The notes below the pieces were generated by a model. It was given only the letters and a program-made list of their open reading frames with translations, was not told the DNA's origin and ran no database searches. Of a stretch of 64,000 bases of DNA, positions 44,599 through 54,017 are shown piece after piece. Origin of the DNA: CALGKJ01 sp049322695 (GTDB lineage Bacteria; Bacillota; Clostridia; Lutisporales; Lutisporaceae); NCBI GenBank assembly GCA_049322695.1, contig JBMORW010000054.1, forward strand, positions 1 to 64,000, given 5' to 3'. Position 1 is the first letter of the stretch; each line of letters starts with the position of its first letter. Made by a program: the position numbers and the translations under genes.

Positions 44599-46950
44599 AT
44601 GAAAAAGAAGGACAGCTTTATCAAGATTCCGGCATTTACCAGTAAAAGCGAAGTAAAGGCAAAGAAGGGCTTATTTTCTTTTGCTAAGAAAATAAAATTG
44701 CCTAAGCTTGGCTCCAAGACACCAAAGCAGGATAGCATTACAGAAGAAGATGCTATAGCTGTTGAAGCACCGTTTGAAGAGACTCCAGCAGAGTTACCCG
44801 TGGAAATCCTTGAAACCGATTCTGCTGAAGCAGCAAACGAGGCAGCTGCTGCCGAAAACAGCATTGAAAAAGCTTCTACGGTTGAGAAGCCGGTCAAAAA
44901 GGCTTTCAGAAAAAATAATAAGGCAGATAGGCCGGATGAAACTAAAAATCCGACAAAAAAGAAATTCAATCTCTCAAAAATGTTTAGCGGTTTACGCGGC
45001 AGAATAATTATTCTTGTTGCATTAATCACTCTTATACCGCTGCTGGTACAAACAGCCTACAATGTTAAGACACAGGGTGATACGGTGAGAAAAAACCTTG
45101 AGGGATTGAGTCAGGCTATAAACCAAGGTCTCGTTGAAAGAATCAACGCAACCTTGAATCAAAGTATAGCCACACTGGAGCTTATTCCAAAGTCCATTGA
45201 CATTCTTTCATTTGAGAGACTGGAACAGGAAAGAATAATGCGTAAGATGGCTGACAAGAATTTCAAGGATGTATTTATTGTAAATTTGAACGGTGTGATT
45301 ACGGCAGCTACTGATGCAAAGGATAGAGACGTTAATGTTTCTCAGGAGGATTGGTTTAAGAATTCTGTCGGGGGAACCAGATACGTATCCGATGCAAAAA
45401 ATGAAGCAAGGTACAAGGGCCCTGTCATAAGGATTGCGGTTCCTTTGCTGGATCAGTTTTTCAAGCCTGCAGGCGTTATAGTAGCAGTATATGGAATGGA
45501 TACTATGCAGACAATACTGGATGAGTCAGATCTTGGTGATGATACGGTGGCTTATCTGGTAGGAAGAACAGGCACAGTGCTGGCACATCCAGAATATAAA
45601 GAAAAGGTTATAAACAATTATAATGCAGTTGAAAACAATATACAGGGTGCAATAAAGGTAACATCAGGAGAATCGGGCACTTCCAACTATAATAATGATA
45701 AGGGTCAAAGGGTCGTGGGTACTTACAGCGTTATACCCGCAACACAGTGGGGACTTATTACAGAAATAGAAGAGAGTAAAGCTATGGCAGATGTGAAGCA
45801 GGTAACAAAGACAGGTCTGGTGTTCATGTTCATAGCTTTCGGTATAGCTATAGCAGGCAGTTTAGTACTGGCATGGGCTATAACTAAGCCCCTTGTAGGT
45901 ATAGCAAAGGTAGCTTCGGAAATAAAGGAAGGTAATTTCAAGATTAGAGTAAAGGTAACTTCCAATGATGAGATAGGAGAGCTGCAGACTGCATTCAACC
46001 TTATGTCTGAATCCTTAAGTCAGATAGTAACAGAGGTAGGAGCTGCGGTTCAGGAAATAAGCTATACATCCAACAAGCTCAGCGGCAGTGCACAGATAAC
46101 CTCAGCTGCTACTGATGAAATAACTTCAATAGTTGAAGATGTTGCAGAGGGTGCTCAGACCCAGATCAGGTCAGTTCGTTCATCATTAAATGTAGCGAGA
46201 GAAATATCAGATAGCGTTGTGGTTACTTCGGACAAGACCCAGAAGGTGTCTTTGTCTGCCAAAGAGGCAGCGCAGGTTGCAAAGAACGGATCTGAAAACA
46301 TCAATATAATAAGTGAAAAGATAGGTGTAATAAAGAATAATGTAGTTAACTCTGCAGAGCTTGTAGACAAGCTTGGCAAGAAATCAGAAGAAGTAACCGG
46401 AATAGTTAAAGTAATAAGAGATATAGCTGGCAAAACAAACATGCTGGCACTTAACGCAGCCATTGAGGCAGCTAGAGCCGGAGAGGCAGGTAAGGGCTTT
46501 GCAGTGGTTGCAAATGAAATAAGAAATCTTGCTGACCAGACAAAGGAAGCCTCCAAGAACATAGAGACGCTGCTGCTTGAGATTCAGAAGGAAACTGAAC
46601 TGACCGTATCTGCCATGAATGAGGGCTTGATTGAGGTTGAAGAAGGTACAGCAGCAATAGGAGCAACCTACAGCACCTTCAATAAGATTATTGAAGAAAT
46701 TCACCTTGTTGCAGATGAGATACAGCTGGTTTCCGAATCAGTACTTGAATTGAAACAGGAAAGTGAAAGAATCTCTAAAGCTGTTGAAGAGGTAAATGAC
46801 ATAGCAGAGGCAACATCCATGGGCACTCAGAGCGTTCTGGCGAGCACAGAAGAGCAATCCTCGGCGATGCAGGAAATAAACGACTCAGCAGCAAAGCTGA
46901 GCAAAATGGCGGCAGAGTTGCAGGATTCAATGAAAAGATTCAAAATATAA
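44599..46950 (+). CDS. Methyl-accepting chemotaxis protein with long cytoplasmic N-terminal tail
   Basis: 783 residues. An unusual N-terminal tail of about 130 residues (basic, then Ala/Glu-rich at 46-100, then basic) precedes transmembrane segment 1 (about 134-153). A double-Cache-like sensor region occupies about 155-400, transmembrane 2 is about 405-428, HAMP about 429-480, and the signalling hairpin tip LNAAIEAARAGEAGKGFAVV is near 619-640. Senses an extracellular ligand and controls CheA. Start ATG 44599 has GGGGGAG upstream; the alternative of starting just before the first TM segment has no matching site. Confidence 0.93.
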   Translation: MKKKDSFIKIPAFTSKSEVKAKKGLFSFAKKIKLPKLGSKTPKQDSITEEDAIAVEAPFEETPAELPVEILETDSAEAANEAAAAENSIEKASTVEKPVKKAFRKNNKADRPDETKNPTKKKFNLSKMFSGLRGRIIILVALITLIPLLVQTAYNVKTQGDTVRKNLEGLSQAINQGLVERINATLNQSIATLELIPKSIDILSFERLEQERIMRKMADKNFKDVFIVNLNGVITAATDAKDRDVNVSQEDWFKNSVGGTRYVSDAKNEARYKGPVIRIAVPLLDQFFKPAGVIVAVYGMDTMQTILDESDLGDDTVAYLVGRTGTVLAHPEYKEKVINNYNAVENNIQGAIKVTSGESGTSNYNNDKGQRVVGTYSVIPATQWGLITEIEESKAMADVKQVTKTGLVFMFIAFGIAIAGSLVLAWAITKPLVGIAKVASEIKEGNFKIRVKVTSNDEIGELQTAFNLMSESLSQIVTEVGAAVQEISYTSNKLSGSAQITSAATDEITSIVEDVAEGAQTQIRSVRSSLNVAREISDSVVVTSDKTQKVSLSAKEAAQVAKNGSENINIISEKIGVIKNNVVNSAELVDKLGKKSEEVTGIVKVIRDIAGKTNMLALNAAIEAARAGEAGKGFAVVANEIRNLADQTKEASKNIETLLLEIQKETELTVSAMNEGLIEVEEGTAAIGATYSTFNKIIEEIHLVADEIQLVSESVLELKQESERISKAVEEVNDIAEATSMGTQSVLASTEEQSSAMQEINDSAAKLSKMAAELQDSMKRFKI

Positions 46951-46958
46951 TAAACATA

Positions 46959-46989
46959 AAGAGAAGCGTACCACAGGTATGCTTCTCTT
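46959..46989. terminator. Bidirectional terminator between the chemoreceptor and the ACT-protein gene
   Basis: AAGAGAAGCGTACC (46959-46972) and GGTATGCTTCTCTT (46976-46989) form a 14-bp stem with one G-T pair and a three-base loop, between convergent genes. As and Ts flank both sides, as needed for use in either direction. Confidence 0.85.
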
Positions 46990-46998
46990 ATTTAACGG

Positions 46999-47439
46999 CT
47001 ATTCCATCCCGACTATTTCGATTCTTTTGCAGCCTTTGCACTGCATAAGTCTTTCTACTAACTCATCCGGTGAAATGTCCATTATGTTTGTATCTATGGT
47101 AAGTGTCAATGCGGCAGTATCCATAATAGGTATGTTTTGATTGATGGTGATTATGTTGCCCTTTACTGCTGCAATAGAGTTTATTATATCTGAGAGTACA
47201 CCGGGTATATGCTTCAACATAAGAAATAGAATGACTGTTTTTCCCCTTTGCTGGGAAGTAAAGTCAAAAACATAGTCCTTATACTTATAAAATGCGCTCC
47301 TGCTTAAGCTGACTTTTTCGCATGCATCTTGGATTGTAACAACATCTCCGTTTCTAAGAAGCCTTTTTGCTGCAATTACCTTTTCAAACACATTTGGCAA
47401 TACTTCAGAGTCAACTATAAACATTTTTGAGTCATTCAT
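46999..47439 (-). CDS. ACT-domain protein (UPF0735/PheB-like)
   Basis: 146 residues on the minus strand; start at 47439 is set by AGGAGG eight bases before the ATG, whereas the frame runs open further upstream. N-terminal helical region with SRSAFYKYKDYVF, an HTH-like piece, and a C-terminal ACT domain (GKTVILFLMLKHIPGVLSDI, then AALTLTIDTNIM). The family is the UPF0735/PheB group, of uncertain amino-acid-related regulatory role. The 242-bp divergent gap to the asparaginase gene holds no strong structure; a TATAAT at 47643 may be the -10 of the asparaginase promoter. Confidence 0.85.
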   Translation of the reverse strand: MNDSKMFIVDSEVLPNVFEKVIAAKRLLRNGDVVTIQDACEKVSLSRSAFYKYKDYVFDFTSQQRGKTVILFLMLKHIPGVLSDIINSIAAVKGNIITINQNIPIMDTAALTLTIDTNIMDISPDELVERLMQCKGCKRIEIVGME

Positions 47440-47681
47440 TAGCCTATCCTCCTGTTTGTTCATGAAATAGATACACATGTTTTCGTAAATGATATTACCA
47501 TAATGGAAGCTATAAAGCAATAAAAGCATTATGAATATAACTTGTGCTTGAATTCTTACGAACAGCATTAATGCAATTTATACAAACTAAATACAATATA
47601 AAAGTGCATTTATATAGAATAATAAGCTTATAAAAGCTATTATATAATTAGTGGTTTTAATTTAAGTTTGGGGGGTTAGTT

Positions 47682-48701
47682 ATGTCCGAGGTATTGGTAA
47701 ATGTATTTCGTGGCGAAAAGGTGGAGAATATACACAGAGGCGATGTGGTTGCAGTAAACAGAAAAGGAGAAATAATAGCAGCTGCAGGAAACCCTTACAA
47801 GGTAACATTTATGAGATCATGTGCCAAACCGATACAGGCATTCTCAGTTTTGGAAAGCGGAGCAGCAGACTTATATGGATTTGATGATAAGGAAATTGCA
47901 GTTATGTGCTCATCACATTATGCAGAAGATTTTCATGTTAAGGCAGTTGAAGACATTTTAAAAAAAATAGGCTTGAGTGAAGACCGGCTTAACTGCGGTG
48001 CAACCTATTCATTGAACGAAAAAGTCACAGAGCAGCTAATAAAAAGCGGAAAGACTAGGAGACGTATATACAATAACTGCTCGGGTAAACATGCCGGAAT
48101 GCTTGCATTGGCTGTTAAGGAAGGTATAGACATTCAGGATTATGATGCTTTCCACAATAAGGTGCAACAAATAATGCTTCGTAATACTGCTTATTTTTGC
48201 GGCATAGAAGCTGATAAAATAGGTATAGGAATAGACGGCTGTGGAACACCAGTATATGAGATGCCCATTTATAATATGGCTATGGCTTTTTCAAAAATTG
48301 CAAAGCCTGAGGGATTGCCGGAGAAAAAAGCCTATATTATAGACAGAATTGCGGCTGCAATGAATAAGCATCCGGAAATGATAGCAGGTACAGGAGGGTT
48401 TTGTACTGAGTTGATGAGGAATACGGGAGGAAGGATGATTGCTAAGCTGGGAGCAGCTGCGGTATACTGCGTGGGTATACGTGACCTAGGAATCGGTATA
48501 GCTGTAAAAATAGAGAGTGGTGCTGCGGATGTACTGTCTACGGTTGTGCTGGAGACTCTTAAACAGCTTGAGTATGTAAATGCAGCTGAGCTGGAGAAGC
48601 TTAAAGAATTTCATTATAAAAATAATTTAAATACACAGAACAAAATAATAGGTCAAATAGCGCCTGTATTCAAGCTTGAGAGAAAAAACCATATTTTGTA
48701 G
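47682..48701 (+). CDS. Asparaginase of the Asparaginase_II family
   Basis: 339 residues. FMRSCAKPIQAFSVLESGA, MCSSHYAE, NNCSGKHAGML and IGIDGCGTPV are motifs of the PF06089 type of asparaginase, distinct from the AnsA/AnsB fold, including the RSxxKP and CSGKHxxM active-site segments. Expected to hydrolyse L-asparagine to aspartate and ammonia in the cytoplasm (no signal peptide). Ribosome binding site GGGGGG. Stands alone, suggesting amino-acid use by the organism. Confidence 0.9.
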   Translation: MSEVLVNVFRGEKVENIHRGDVVAVNRKGEIIAAAGNPYKVTFMRSCAKPIQAFSVLESGAADLYGFDDKEIAVMCSSHYAEDFHVKAVEDILKKIGLSEDRLNCGATYSLNEKVTEQLIKSGKTRRRIYNNCSGKHAGMLALAVKEGIDIQDYDAFHNKVQQIMLRNTAYFCGIEADKIGIGIDGCGTPVYEMPIYNMAMAFSKIAKPEGLPEKKAYIIDRIAAAMNKHPEMIAGTGGFCTELMRNTGGRMIAKLGAAAVYCVGIRDLGIGIAVKIESGAADVLSTVVLETLKQLEYVNAAELEKLKEFHYKNNLNTQNKIIGQIAPVFKLERKNHIL

Positions 48702-48715
48702 AATAACGCCCGAAT

Positions 48716-48744
48716 TTGACATTCCCATACTATTTTGATTAAAT
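48716..48744 (+). promoter_or_regulatory. Possible sigma-A promoter of tex
   Basis: Perfect TTGACA (48716-48721), 17 bases, then TTAAAT (48739-48744), a weak -10. The -10 overlaps a palindrome TTTTGATTAAATCAAAA (48733-48749), which could be an operator or chance AT-rich symmetry. Confidence 0.4.
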
Positions 48745-48792
48745 CAAAAATATACGGACATTTTTTGAAACATAACTGCAAGGAGGAATTAG

Positions 48793-50943
48793 ATGGATAT
48801 TATTACAAAGTTGGCCAAAGAGCTTTCTGTAAAGCCCTGGCAGGTTGAAAACACGGTAAAGTTGATTGATGATGGGAATACCATTCCGTTTATTGCAAGA
48901 TATAGAAAGGAACTTACCGGCGAGCTGTCTGATACTGTGCTGAGAGAGTTAGGAGAAAGGCTTACTTATCTGAGAAACCTTGAGAATAGAAAGGAAGAAG
49001 TCAAGAGGCATATTGAGGAGCAGGGAAAGCTTACTGATGAGCTTAAGGCAGCCATCGAAAAAGCAGAGGTACTTCAAGAGGTTGAAGACCTTTACAGACC
49101 TTACAGGCCTAAGAAGAGAACGCGTGCTACGATAGCGAAGGAAAAGGGATTGGAGCCTCTGGCAGAGCTGATTTGGAAGCAGGAAAAGTCGGATAAGAGT
49201 ATTTATGAAATAGCAGAGAGCTATATAAATACTGAACTCAACGTCGAAACTGCACAGGATGCAGTTAACGGAGCGTTGGATATAATAGCTGAAATGATAT
49301 CGGACAATGCTGATTTCAGAAAGGAAATCAGAAGTCTTACATTTAGAAATGGAACAGTCATAAGCAAAGGAAATACTGAAGAGAAGTCCGAATACCAGAT
49401 GTACTATGATTTTAGCGAGCCTGTTTATAAGATTGCCTTACACAGGGTCCTTGCAATCAATAGAGGTGAAAATGAAAAGTTTTTGAACGTAAAGATTGAT
49501 GCTCCGACAGACAGAATAATCACTTACTTAAGCAATAATGTTATAGTAGTACATTCACCTTACAGAGAACTGCTGGAGACGGCTGTAAAGGATGCATATT
49601 CAAGGCTTATTGCTCCTTCAATTGAAAGAGAGATAAGGAATGAGCTTACAGAAAAGGCAGAAGAGCAGGCGATAAAGGTATTTTCTGCCAATCTCAAGAA
49701 TCTGCTGCTTCAGCCGCCTATAAAGAACAAGACAGTTATGGGCTTTGACCCCGCATATAGAACTGGCTGCAAGATTGCAGTAGTAGATGAAACAGGTAAG
49801 CTGCTTGAGACAACTACAGTATATCCTACCCCTCCGCAAAACCAAGTTGAGGAAGCAAAGAAGAAGCTGAAGGAATTAATCAACAAATATAATATCGAAA
49901 TAATATCCTTGGGTAATGGCACAGCCTCCAGAGAATCAGAAAAGATCTGTGCAGAGATCATAAAGGAAATAAACAAAACTCTTCATTACATAGTAGTCAA
50001 TGAAGCCGGAGCTTCGGTATATTCAGCTTCAGAGCTTGCAGCTCAGGAATATCCTGATATCAATGTATCCTTAAGAGGAGCCATATCAATTGCCAGACGT
50101 CTTCAGGACCCTTTAGCTGAGCTGGTAAAAATCGATCCTAAATCAATAGGCGTAGGGCAATATCAGCATGATGTATCTCAGAAGAAGCTGTCTGAGGCTT
50201 TGGCAGGTGTAGTTGAAGACTGTGTAAACAGCGTAGGTGTTGATTTGAATACAGCATCACCTTCGCTGCTCCAGTATATATCGGGTATAAATTCTGCAAT
50301 TGCGAAAAACATAGTGGCCTATAGAGAAGAAAACGGAAAGTTCAAAAGCAGAAGTGAGCTGAAAAAGGTTAAGAAGCTGGGGGATAAAGCCTTTGAGCAG
50401 TGTGCAGGATTTTTAAGGATTCCCGAAAGCAGCAATATACTTGATAATACTTCAGTTCATCCCGAATCCTATAAGGTTGCTTCCATTTTACTGGAGAAGA
50501 CCGGTCACGGACTGAAAAATATAAATACTAAGGAAATGCATGTAATTATGCATGAAATAGCAAATACTAATGTGGAAAAGCTGGCAGAAGAGCTGGGAAT
50601 AGGTGTTCCTACTTTGAAAGACATAATCAAGGAGCTGCAGAAACCGGGAAGAGACCCCAGAGATGAAATGCCAAAACCGATTTTTATGTCTGATGTCCTT
50701 GAAATCAAAGACTTAAGACCAGGCATGATTCTTACGGGAACAGTAAGAAATGTTATAGATTTCGGTGCATTTATAGATATAGGAGTACATCAGGACGGAC
50801 TTGTACATATATCCGAGCTGGCGGACAGATTCGTGAAAAGGCCTCTTGATGTTGTGCAGGTAGGAGATATTGTAAAGGTTAAGGTATTAGATGTGGATAT
50901 AGACAGAAACAGGATAAGCTTGAGTATGAAAGGAATAAACTAG
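48793..50943 (+). CDS. tex: Tex family RNA-binding transcription accessory protein
   Basis: 716 residues, the usual size. N-terminal Tex helical domain (IPFIARYRKELTGELSD), YqgF-like RNase H fold (VMGFDPAYRTGCKIAVVD), helix-hairpin-helix repeats (DLNTASPSLLQYISGI), and a C-terminal S1 domain at about 645-714 (GMILTGTVRNVIDFGAFIDI). A conserved housekeeping protein of transcription/RNA metabolism. Element B abuts its TAG stop. Confidence 0.95.
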   Translation: MDIITKLAKELSVKPWQVENTVKLIDDGNTIPFIARYRKELTGELSDTVLRELGERLTYLRNLENRKEEVKRHIEEQGKLTDELKAAIEKAEVLQEVEDLYRPYRPKKRTRATIAKEKGLEPLAELIWKQEKSDKSIYEIAESYINTELNVETAQDAVNGALDIIAEMISDNADFRKEIRSLTFRNGTVISKGNTEEKSEYQMYYDFSEPVYKIALHRVLAINRGENEKFLNVKIDAPTDRIITYLSNNVIVVHSPYRELLETAVKDAYSRLIAPSIEREIRNELTEKAEEQAIKVFSANLKNLLLQPPIKNKTVMGFDPAYRTGCKIAVVDETGKLLETTTVYPTPPQNQVEEAKKKLKELINKYNIEIISLGNGTASRESEKICAEIIKEINKTLHYIVVNEAGASVYSASELAAQEYPDINVSLRGAISIARRLQDPLAELVKIDPKSIGVGQYQHDVSQKKLSEALAGVVEDCVNSVGVDLNTASPSLLQYISGINSAIAKNIVAYREENGKFKSRSELKKVKKLGDKAFEQCAGFLRIPESSNILDNTSVHPESYKVASILLEKTGHGLKNINTKEMHVIMHEIANTNVEKLAEELGIGVPTLKDIIKELQKPGRDPRDEMPKPIFMSDVLEIKDLRPGMILTGTVRNVIDFGAFIDIGVHQDGLVHISELADRFVKRPLDVVQVGDIVKVKVLDVDIDRNRISLSMKGIN

Positions 50944-50954
50944 CTGGAGACTAG

Positions 50955-51048
50955 CTGGTTGCGGGTTGCGAGACGCTAGTTGTGAGAATCCGTACCGGGC
51001 TTCGAAGCATTTTTAAATCCCGTAACCCGCAACTCGTAACTCGTAACT
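50955..51048. repeat. Heptamer inverted-repeat element B, after tex
   Basis: 5' side has GGTTGCG-GGTTGCG-AGACGCT-AGTTGTG units, the 3' side (51019-51048) has CCGTAAC-CCGCAAC-TCGTAAC-TCGTAAC, that is, a 7-base YCGYAAC unit repeated four times. The centre is GCTTCGAAGC at 50999-51008. The 3' arm is nearly the reverse complement of the 5' arm of element C at 63.67 kb. Confidence 0.8.
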
Positions 51049-51050
51049 AT

Positions 51051-51084
51051 CAAAAGTAGCTGGTGCAGTAGCCAGCTACTTTTG
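51051..51084. terminator. Terminator hairpin downstream of tex
   Basis: Perfect 13-bp stem CAAAAGTAGCTGG (51051-51063) and CCAGCTACTTTTG (51072-51084) with an eight-base loop; its A and T ends would allow action in both directions. Confidence 0.7.
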
Positions 51085-51142
51085 ATGTATACATTTCCCA
51101 CAAAAAAGACTATAATATTTGTAAGTTAAAAAATGCTATTAT

Positions 51143-51151
51143 TGATATAAT
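51143..51151 (+). promoter_or_regulatory. Extended -10 promoter upstream of tsaE
   Basis: TGATATAAT is a perfect extended -10 (TGnTATAAT); no good -35 is visible at 17 bp. Predicted start near 51158, so translation from ATG 51188 follows a short leader. Confidence 0.45.
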
Positions 51152-51187
51152 GACTTATGTATGTTTACGGAAACAATGGAGGTACTG

Positions 51188-51664
51188 ATGTTAAAGCTGG
51201 TAACAGATAGTGTTGAAGAAACCTTTGAGCTGGGGCAGAAGCTTGGCATCCTGCTGCAAAAGGGTAATATAATTTGCTTATCCGGTGATCTGGGGGCAGG
51301 CAAAACAGCCTTTACAAAGGGAATAGGCAAGGGACTGGGAGTAAAAGAGTATGTAACAAGCCCTACATATACAATAATCAATGAATATACAGGAAGAATA
51401 CCATTATATCATTTTGATGTATACAGGCTGGAAAACGTTGATGAAATGTACGAGCTCGGGTATGAGGAGTATTTTTTCGGAGATGGAGCAGTGGTATTGG
51501 AATGGGCTGATAATGTAAAAGAAATAATTCCTGCAGAAAGATTGTGGGTTACTATATTGAAGACCAGAAATGATGATTCGAGGGAAATAATAATGGAGCC
51601 TACCGGGGATATCTATAAGGATATTGTAAAGGAGCTGACAGAGGATGAAGGTACTGGCAATTGA
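51188..51664 (+). CDS. tsaE: tRNA threonylcarbamoyladenosine synthesis ATPase TsaE
   Basis: 158 residues from ATG 51188 (GGAGG five bases upstream; in-frame ATG 51161 is before that site). LSGDLGAGKTAFTKGIGKGLG contains the Walker A motif, and SPTYTIINEY and HFDVYRLE are family motifs. It is the ATPase of the t6A37 complex with TsaB and TsaD. Overlaps the next gene by 20 bases. Confidence 0.95.
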   Translation: MLKLVTDSVEETFELGQKLGILLQKGNIICLSGDLGAGKTAFTKGIGKGLGVKEYVTSPTYTIINEYTGRIPLYHFDVYRLENVDEMYELGYEEYFFGDGAVVLEWADNVKEIIPAERLWVTILKTRNDDSREIIMEPTGDIYKDIVKELTEDEGTGN

Positions 51665-52778
51665 TACTTCCGGAGCGGCTGCCACTGCTGCGGTAATGAT
51701 AGATGGAACACTCATTGGAGAATACATATTGAACAATGGCAAAACCCACTCACAAAAGCTGCTGTCCATTATCGATAGAGTATTGGAGGACTGCGGGCTG
51801 AAGCCTTCAGATATAGATATGTATGCCTGCGCCTCAGGACCCGGCTCGTTTACAGGCTTGAGAATAGGTGCCGCAACAATAAGAGGTATGGCACATGCAT
51901 TTGATAAGCCAGTAGTGGGAGTACCTACTTTAGATATACTTGCATATAATACTTATAACTGCTGCGGCTTGGTTTGTCCTGTACTGGATGCGCAAAGAGA
52001 CACAGTGTATGGAGCTTTATATCGGTGGAAGGACAATGAGCTGGTGAAGCTTAAGGATTTTAAGGTCATAAAGGCTGATGAGCTTTTAGAGCTTTTGAAG
52101 GAACAAAAGGATACCATTACGGTGCTTGGTGACGGAACTGCCATTATTGCGGAAAGAGCGAAGCAGATAGAAAATATCAAAATAGCTCCATGTATGATAC
52201 AGGTACCAAGAGCAGCTTCCTGTGCACAGCTTGCAGTGAAGTTGTATGAAAAGGGTGCTTCAGTTAGCTATAATGATTTTGTTCCAAATTATATCAGAAA
52301 ATCTCAGGCTGAGGACGAGTTTGAAAAAAGAATGAAAATACTGATTAGGAATATGACCTCTGAAGATATTGTTCCGGTACATGAAATAGAAGTATTGAGC
52401 TTCAAGACGCCATGGTCAAAGGAAGCCTTTACGGAAGAGATACATAAGAACAATCTGGCAAAATACGTAGTCGCACAAATAGATGACAGGGTTGTCGGAT
52501 ATGGAGGAATGTGGCAGATACTTGATGAGGGGCACATTACAAATATAGCGGTACATCCTGATTACAGAAAGCATAAAATAGGTGAAAAAATAGTACAAGC
52601 ACTGATACAGAAAGCAAAGGATTTGAATATAAATAGACTGACACTTGAGGTCAGAGCCTCAAATGACGCTGCAATAGGATTATACAGAAAGCTTGGCTTT
52701 ACTGACTGTGGTATCAGAAAAGGGTATTATTACGATACCGGTGAAGATGCAATAATAATGTGGAAGGAACTCACCTGA
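51645..52778 (+). CDS. TsaB-RimI fusion protein
   Basis: 377 residues. Residues 1-225 are TsaB (MKVLAIDTSGAAATAAV, then CASGPGSFTGLRIGAATIRG), the inactive ASKHA partner of TsaD in t6A formation. Residues about 229-377 are RimI, a GNAT acetyltransferase (HITNIAVHPDYRKHKIGEK, the acetyl-CoA-binding site, and EVRASNDAAIGLYRKLGF), expected to acetylate ribosomal protein S18. The fusion is known in Clostridia. The tsaD gene is 3.7 kb downstream, separated by an ECF locus. Confidence 0.93.
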   Translation: MKVLAIDTSGAAATAAVMIDGTLIGEYILNNGKTHSQKLLSIIDRVLEDCGLKPSDIDMYACASGPGSFTGLRIGAATIRGMAHAFDKPVVGVPTLDILAYNTYNCCGLVCPVLDAQRDTVYGALYRWKDNELVKLKDFKVIKADELLELLKEQKDTITVLGDGTAIIAERAKQIENIKIAPCMIQVPRAASCAQLAVKLYEKGASVSYNDFVPNYIRKSQAEDEFEKRMKILIRNMTSEDIVPVHEIEVLSFKTPWSKEAFTEEIHKNNLAKYVVAQIDDRVVGYGGMWQILDEGHITNIAVHPDYRKHKIGEKIVQALIQKAKDLNINRLTLEVRASNDAAIGLYRKLGFTDCGIRKGYYYDTGEDAIIMWKELT

Positions 52779-52853
52779 TATCAGAATTTCAAATCAGACA
52801 TTTAATCAGCTGCTCCGTATGTATATTTAGAAGGGTAAAAGGTGGCGATCTAA

Positions 52854-53426
52854 TTGAATGTCAGTGACTTGGAAATAATAAGCCAATGCCTGAAGGGTAA
52901 TATGGACTTATTTGAGATATTGATAGAGAGATATAAAAAGCTTGTTTTTAACACTGCTTACAGAATGATGGGCAACAAGGAAGAAGCAGAAGATATTTCA
53001 CAAGAGGCATTTATAAGAATATTTAATTCTCTGGCAAAATACAACCCTGAGTATAAGTTCGCTACTTGGGCTCTTCGCATAACAACGAACCTTTGTCTTG
53101 ACAGCTTGCGGAAACGAAAGGGAGAGACTGTTCCAATCGATGAGCAGTTTGACCTTGGAGATGACAGCCTGACCCCTGAAGAGCAGTACATAAGGAAGGA
53201 AAAGCAAAAACAGGTACAGGCTGCTATAAGTAAGCTTCCGGATAAATATAAGGAATTTTTGATAATGTTTCATCATAGAAACCTTTCCTATCAGGAGATA
53301 ATGGATATTACGGGCGAATCACTTACGATAGTGAAAAACAGGCTGTACAGAGCGCGGCAGATGCTAAAAGAGTCTCTAATAGGCATGGAGAAGGAGAGTG
53401 AAAAATATGCAATGCCGGGAAATTGA
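52854..53426 (+). CDS. ECF sigma factor (SigW-like)
   Basis: 190 residues with a TTG start eight bases after GGTGG. Sigma region 2 (DLFEILIERYKKLVFNTAYRM, DISQEAFIRIFN) and region 4 (ISKLPDKYKEFLIMFHHRNL, SLTIVKNRLYRARQML) are present with a short linker and no region 3, hence ECF type. It overlaps its anti-sigma gene by 20 bases, as usual. It likely controls the four-gene operon and envelope genes; no sure autoregulated AAC/CGT promoter was found in the 75-bp gap upstream. Confidence 0.93.
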   Translation: MNVSDLEIISQCLKGNMDLFEILIERYKKLVFNTAYRMMGNKEEAEDISQEAFIRIFNSLAKYNPEYKFATWALRITTNLCLDSLRKRKGETVPIDEQFDLGDDSLTPEEQYIRKEKQKQVQAAISKLPDKYKEFLIMFHHRNLSYQEIMDITGESLTIVKNRLYRARQMLKESLIGMEKESEKYAMPGN

Positions 53427-53967
53427 TAATCTGGTAATGAAATACCTTGACGGAAACATAAGCGAAATCGAAATGGAAATTGTAAAGAGGCATAACGAAA
53501 AATGCGAAAAATGCTCTATGGAGTTCAACATACTGAGCGATGCAATATATACCTTGGAGGAGCTTCCTGATATTGATGTACCTGAAGGCTTTACTGTTAA
53601 GGTAATGAACAGCATAAGAACCCAGAAGAGATATATTTTGTCACCCCAGATAATACTGCTTTGGATAATGGGGCTGGCAGGCCTGGCCACCTTTATGATA
53701 AATGTATTAGCGTTCTATGTTATTCCTGCCGTTAGGAGCTCGGGAATACTGATAGCTGCATACAATATGGTGGTTTATGCCGGTTCGGTGATTACTAATA
53801 CGCTGAAAGAGTTTTTGGTCTTTACTTCCTTGGCACTTAGCAAGCTGGTGGTTTTCAGAAATATAATGCTTACTGACTATTTATTGTTCTTATTGGCTTG
53901 TATTGCAATATTCATAGTTATAAACATGTTTATAGTGAGAACGTTAAGACTACAGCAAAAGCTATAG
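53407..53967 (+). CDS. Anti-sigma factor with zinc-binding ZAS domain
   Basis: 186 residues; ATG 53407 preferred over the GTG at 53398, since AAGGAG ends ten bases before it and only one before the GTG. HNEKCEKC is the HX3CX2C zinc-binding anti-sigma motif in the cytoplasmic N-terminus. Two to three membrane segments follow (about 75-98, 135-155, 158-180). It is expected to hold the ECF sigma inactive until an envelope signal acts. Confidence 0.9.
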   Translation: MQCREIDNLVMKYLDGNISEIEMEIVKRHNEKCEKCSMEFNILSDAIYTLEELPDIDVPEGFTVKVMNSIRTQKRYILSPQIILLWIMGLAGLATFMINVLAFYVIPAVRSSGILIAAYNMVVYAGSVITNTLKEFLVFTSLALSKLVVFRNIMLTDYLLFLLACIAIFIVINMFIVRTLRLQQKL

Positions 53968-54017
53968 AATAAAAACAGCCGACACAGTCAGTTGACCGGC
54001 TTTAAGGGAGGTTAGCC

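Noticed and set aside
48733..48749. Palindrome TTTTGATTAAATCAAAA upstream of tex as a regulator operator
   Set aside because: AT-rich symmetric sequence is frequent by chance in such DNA; no matching regulator or second copy was seen.
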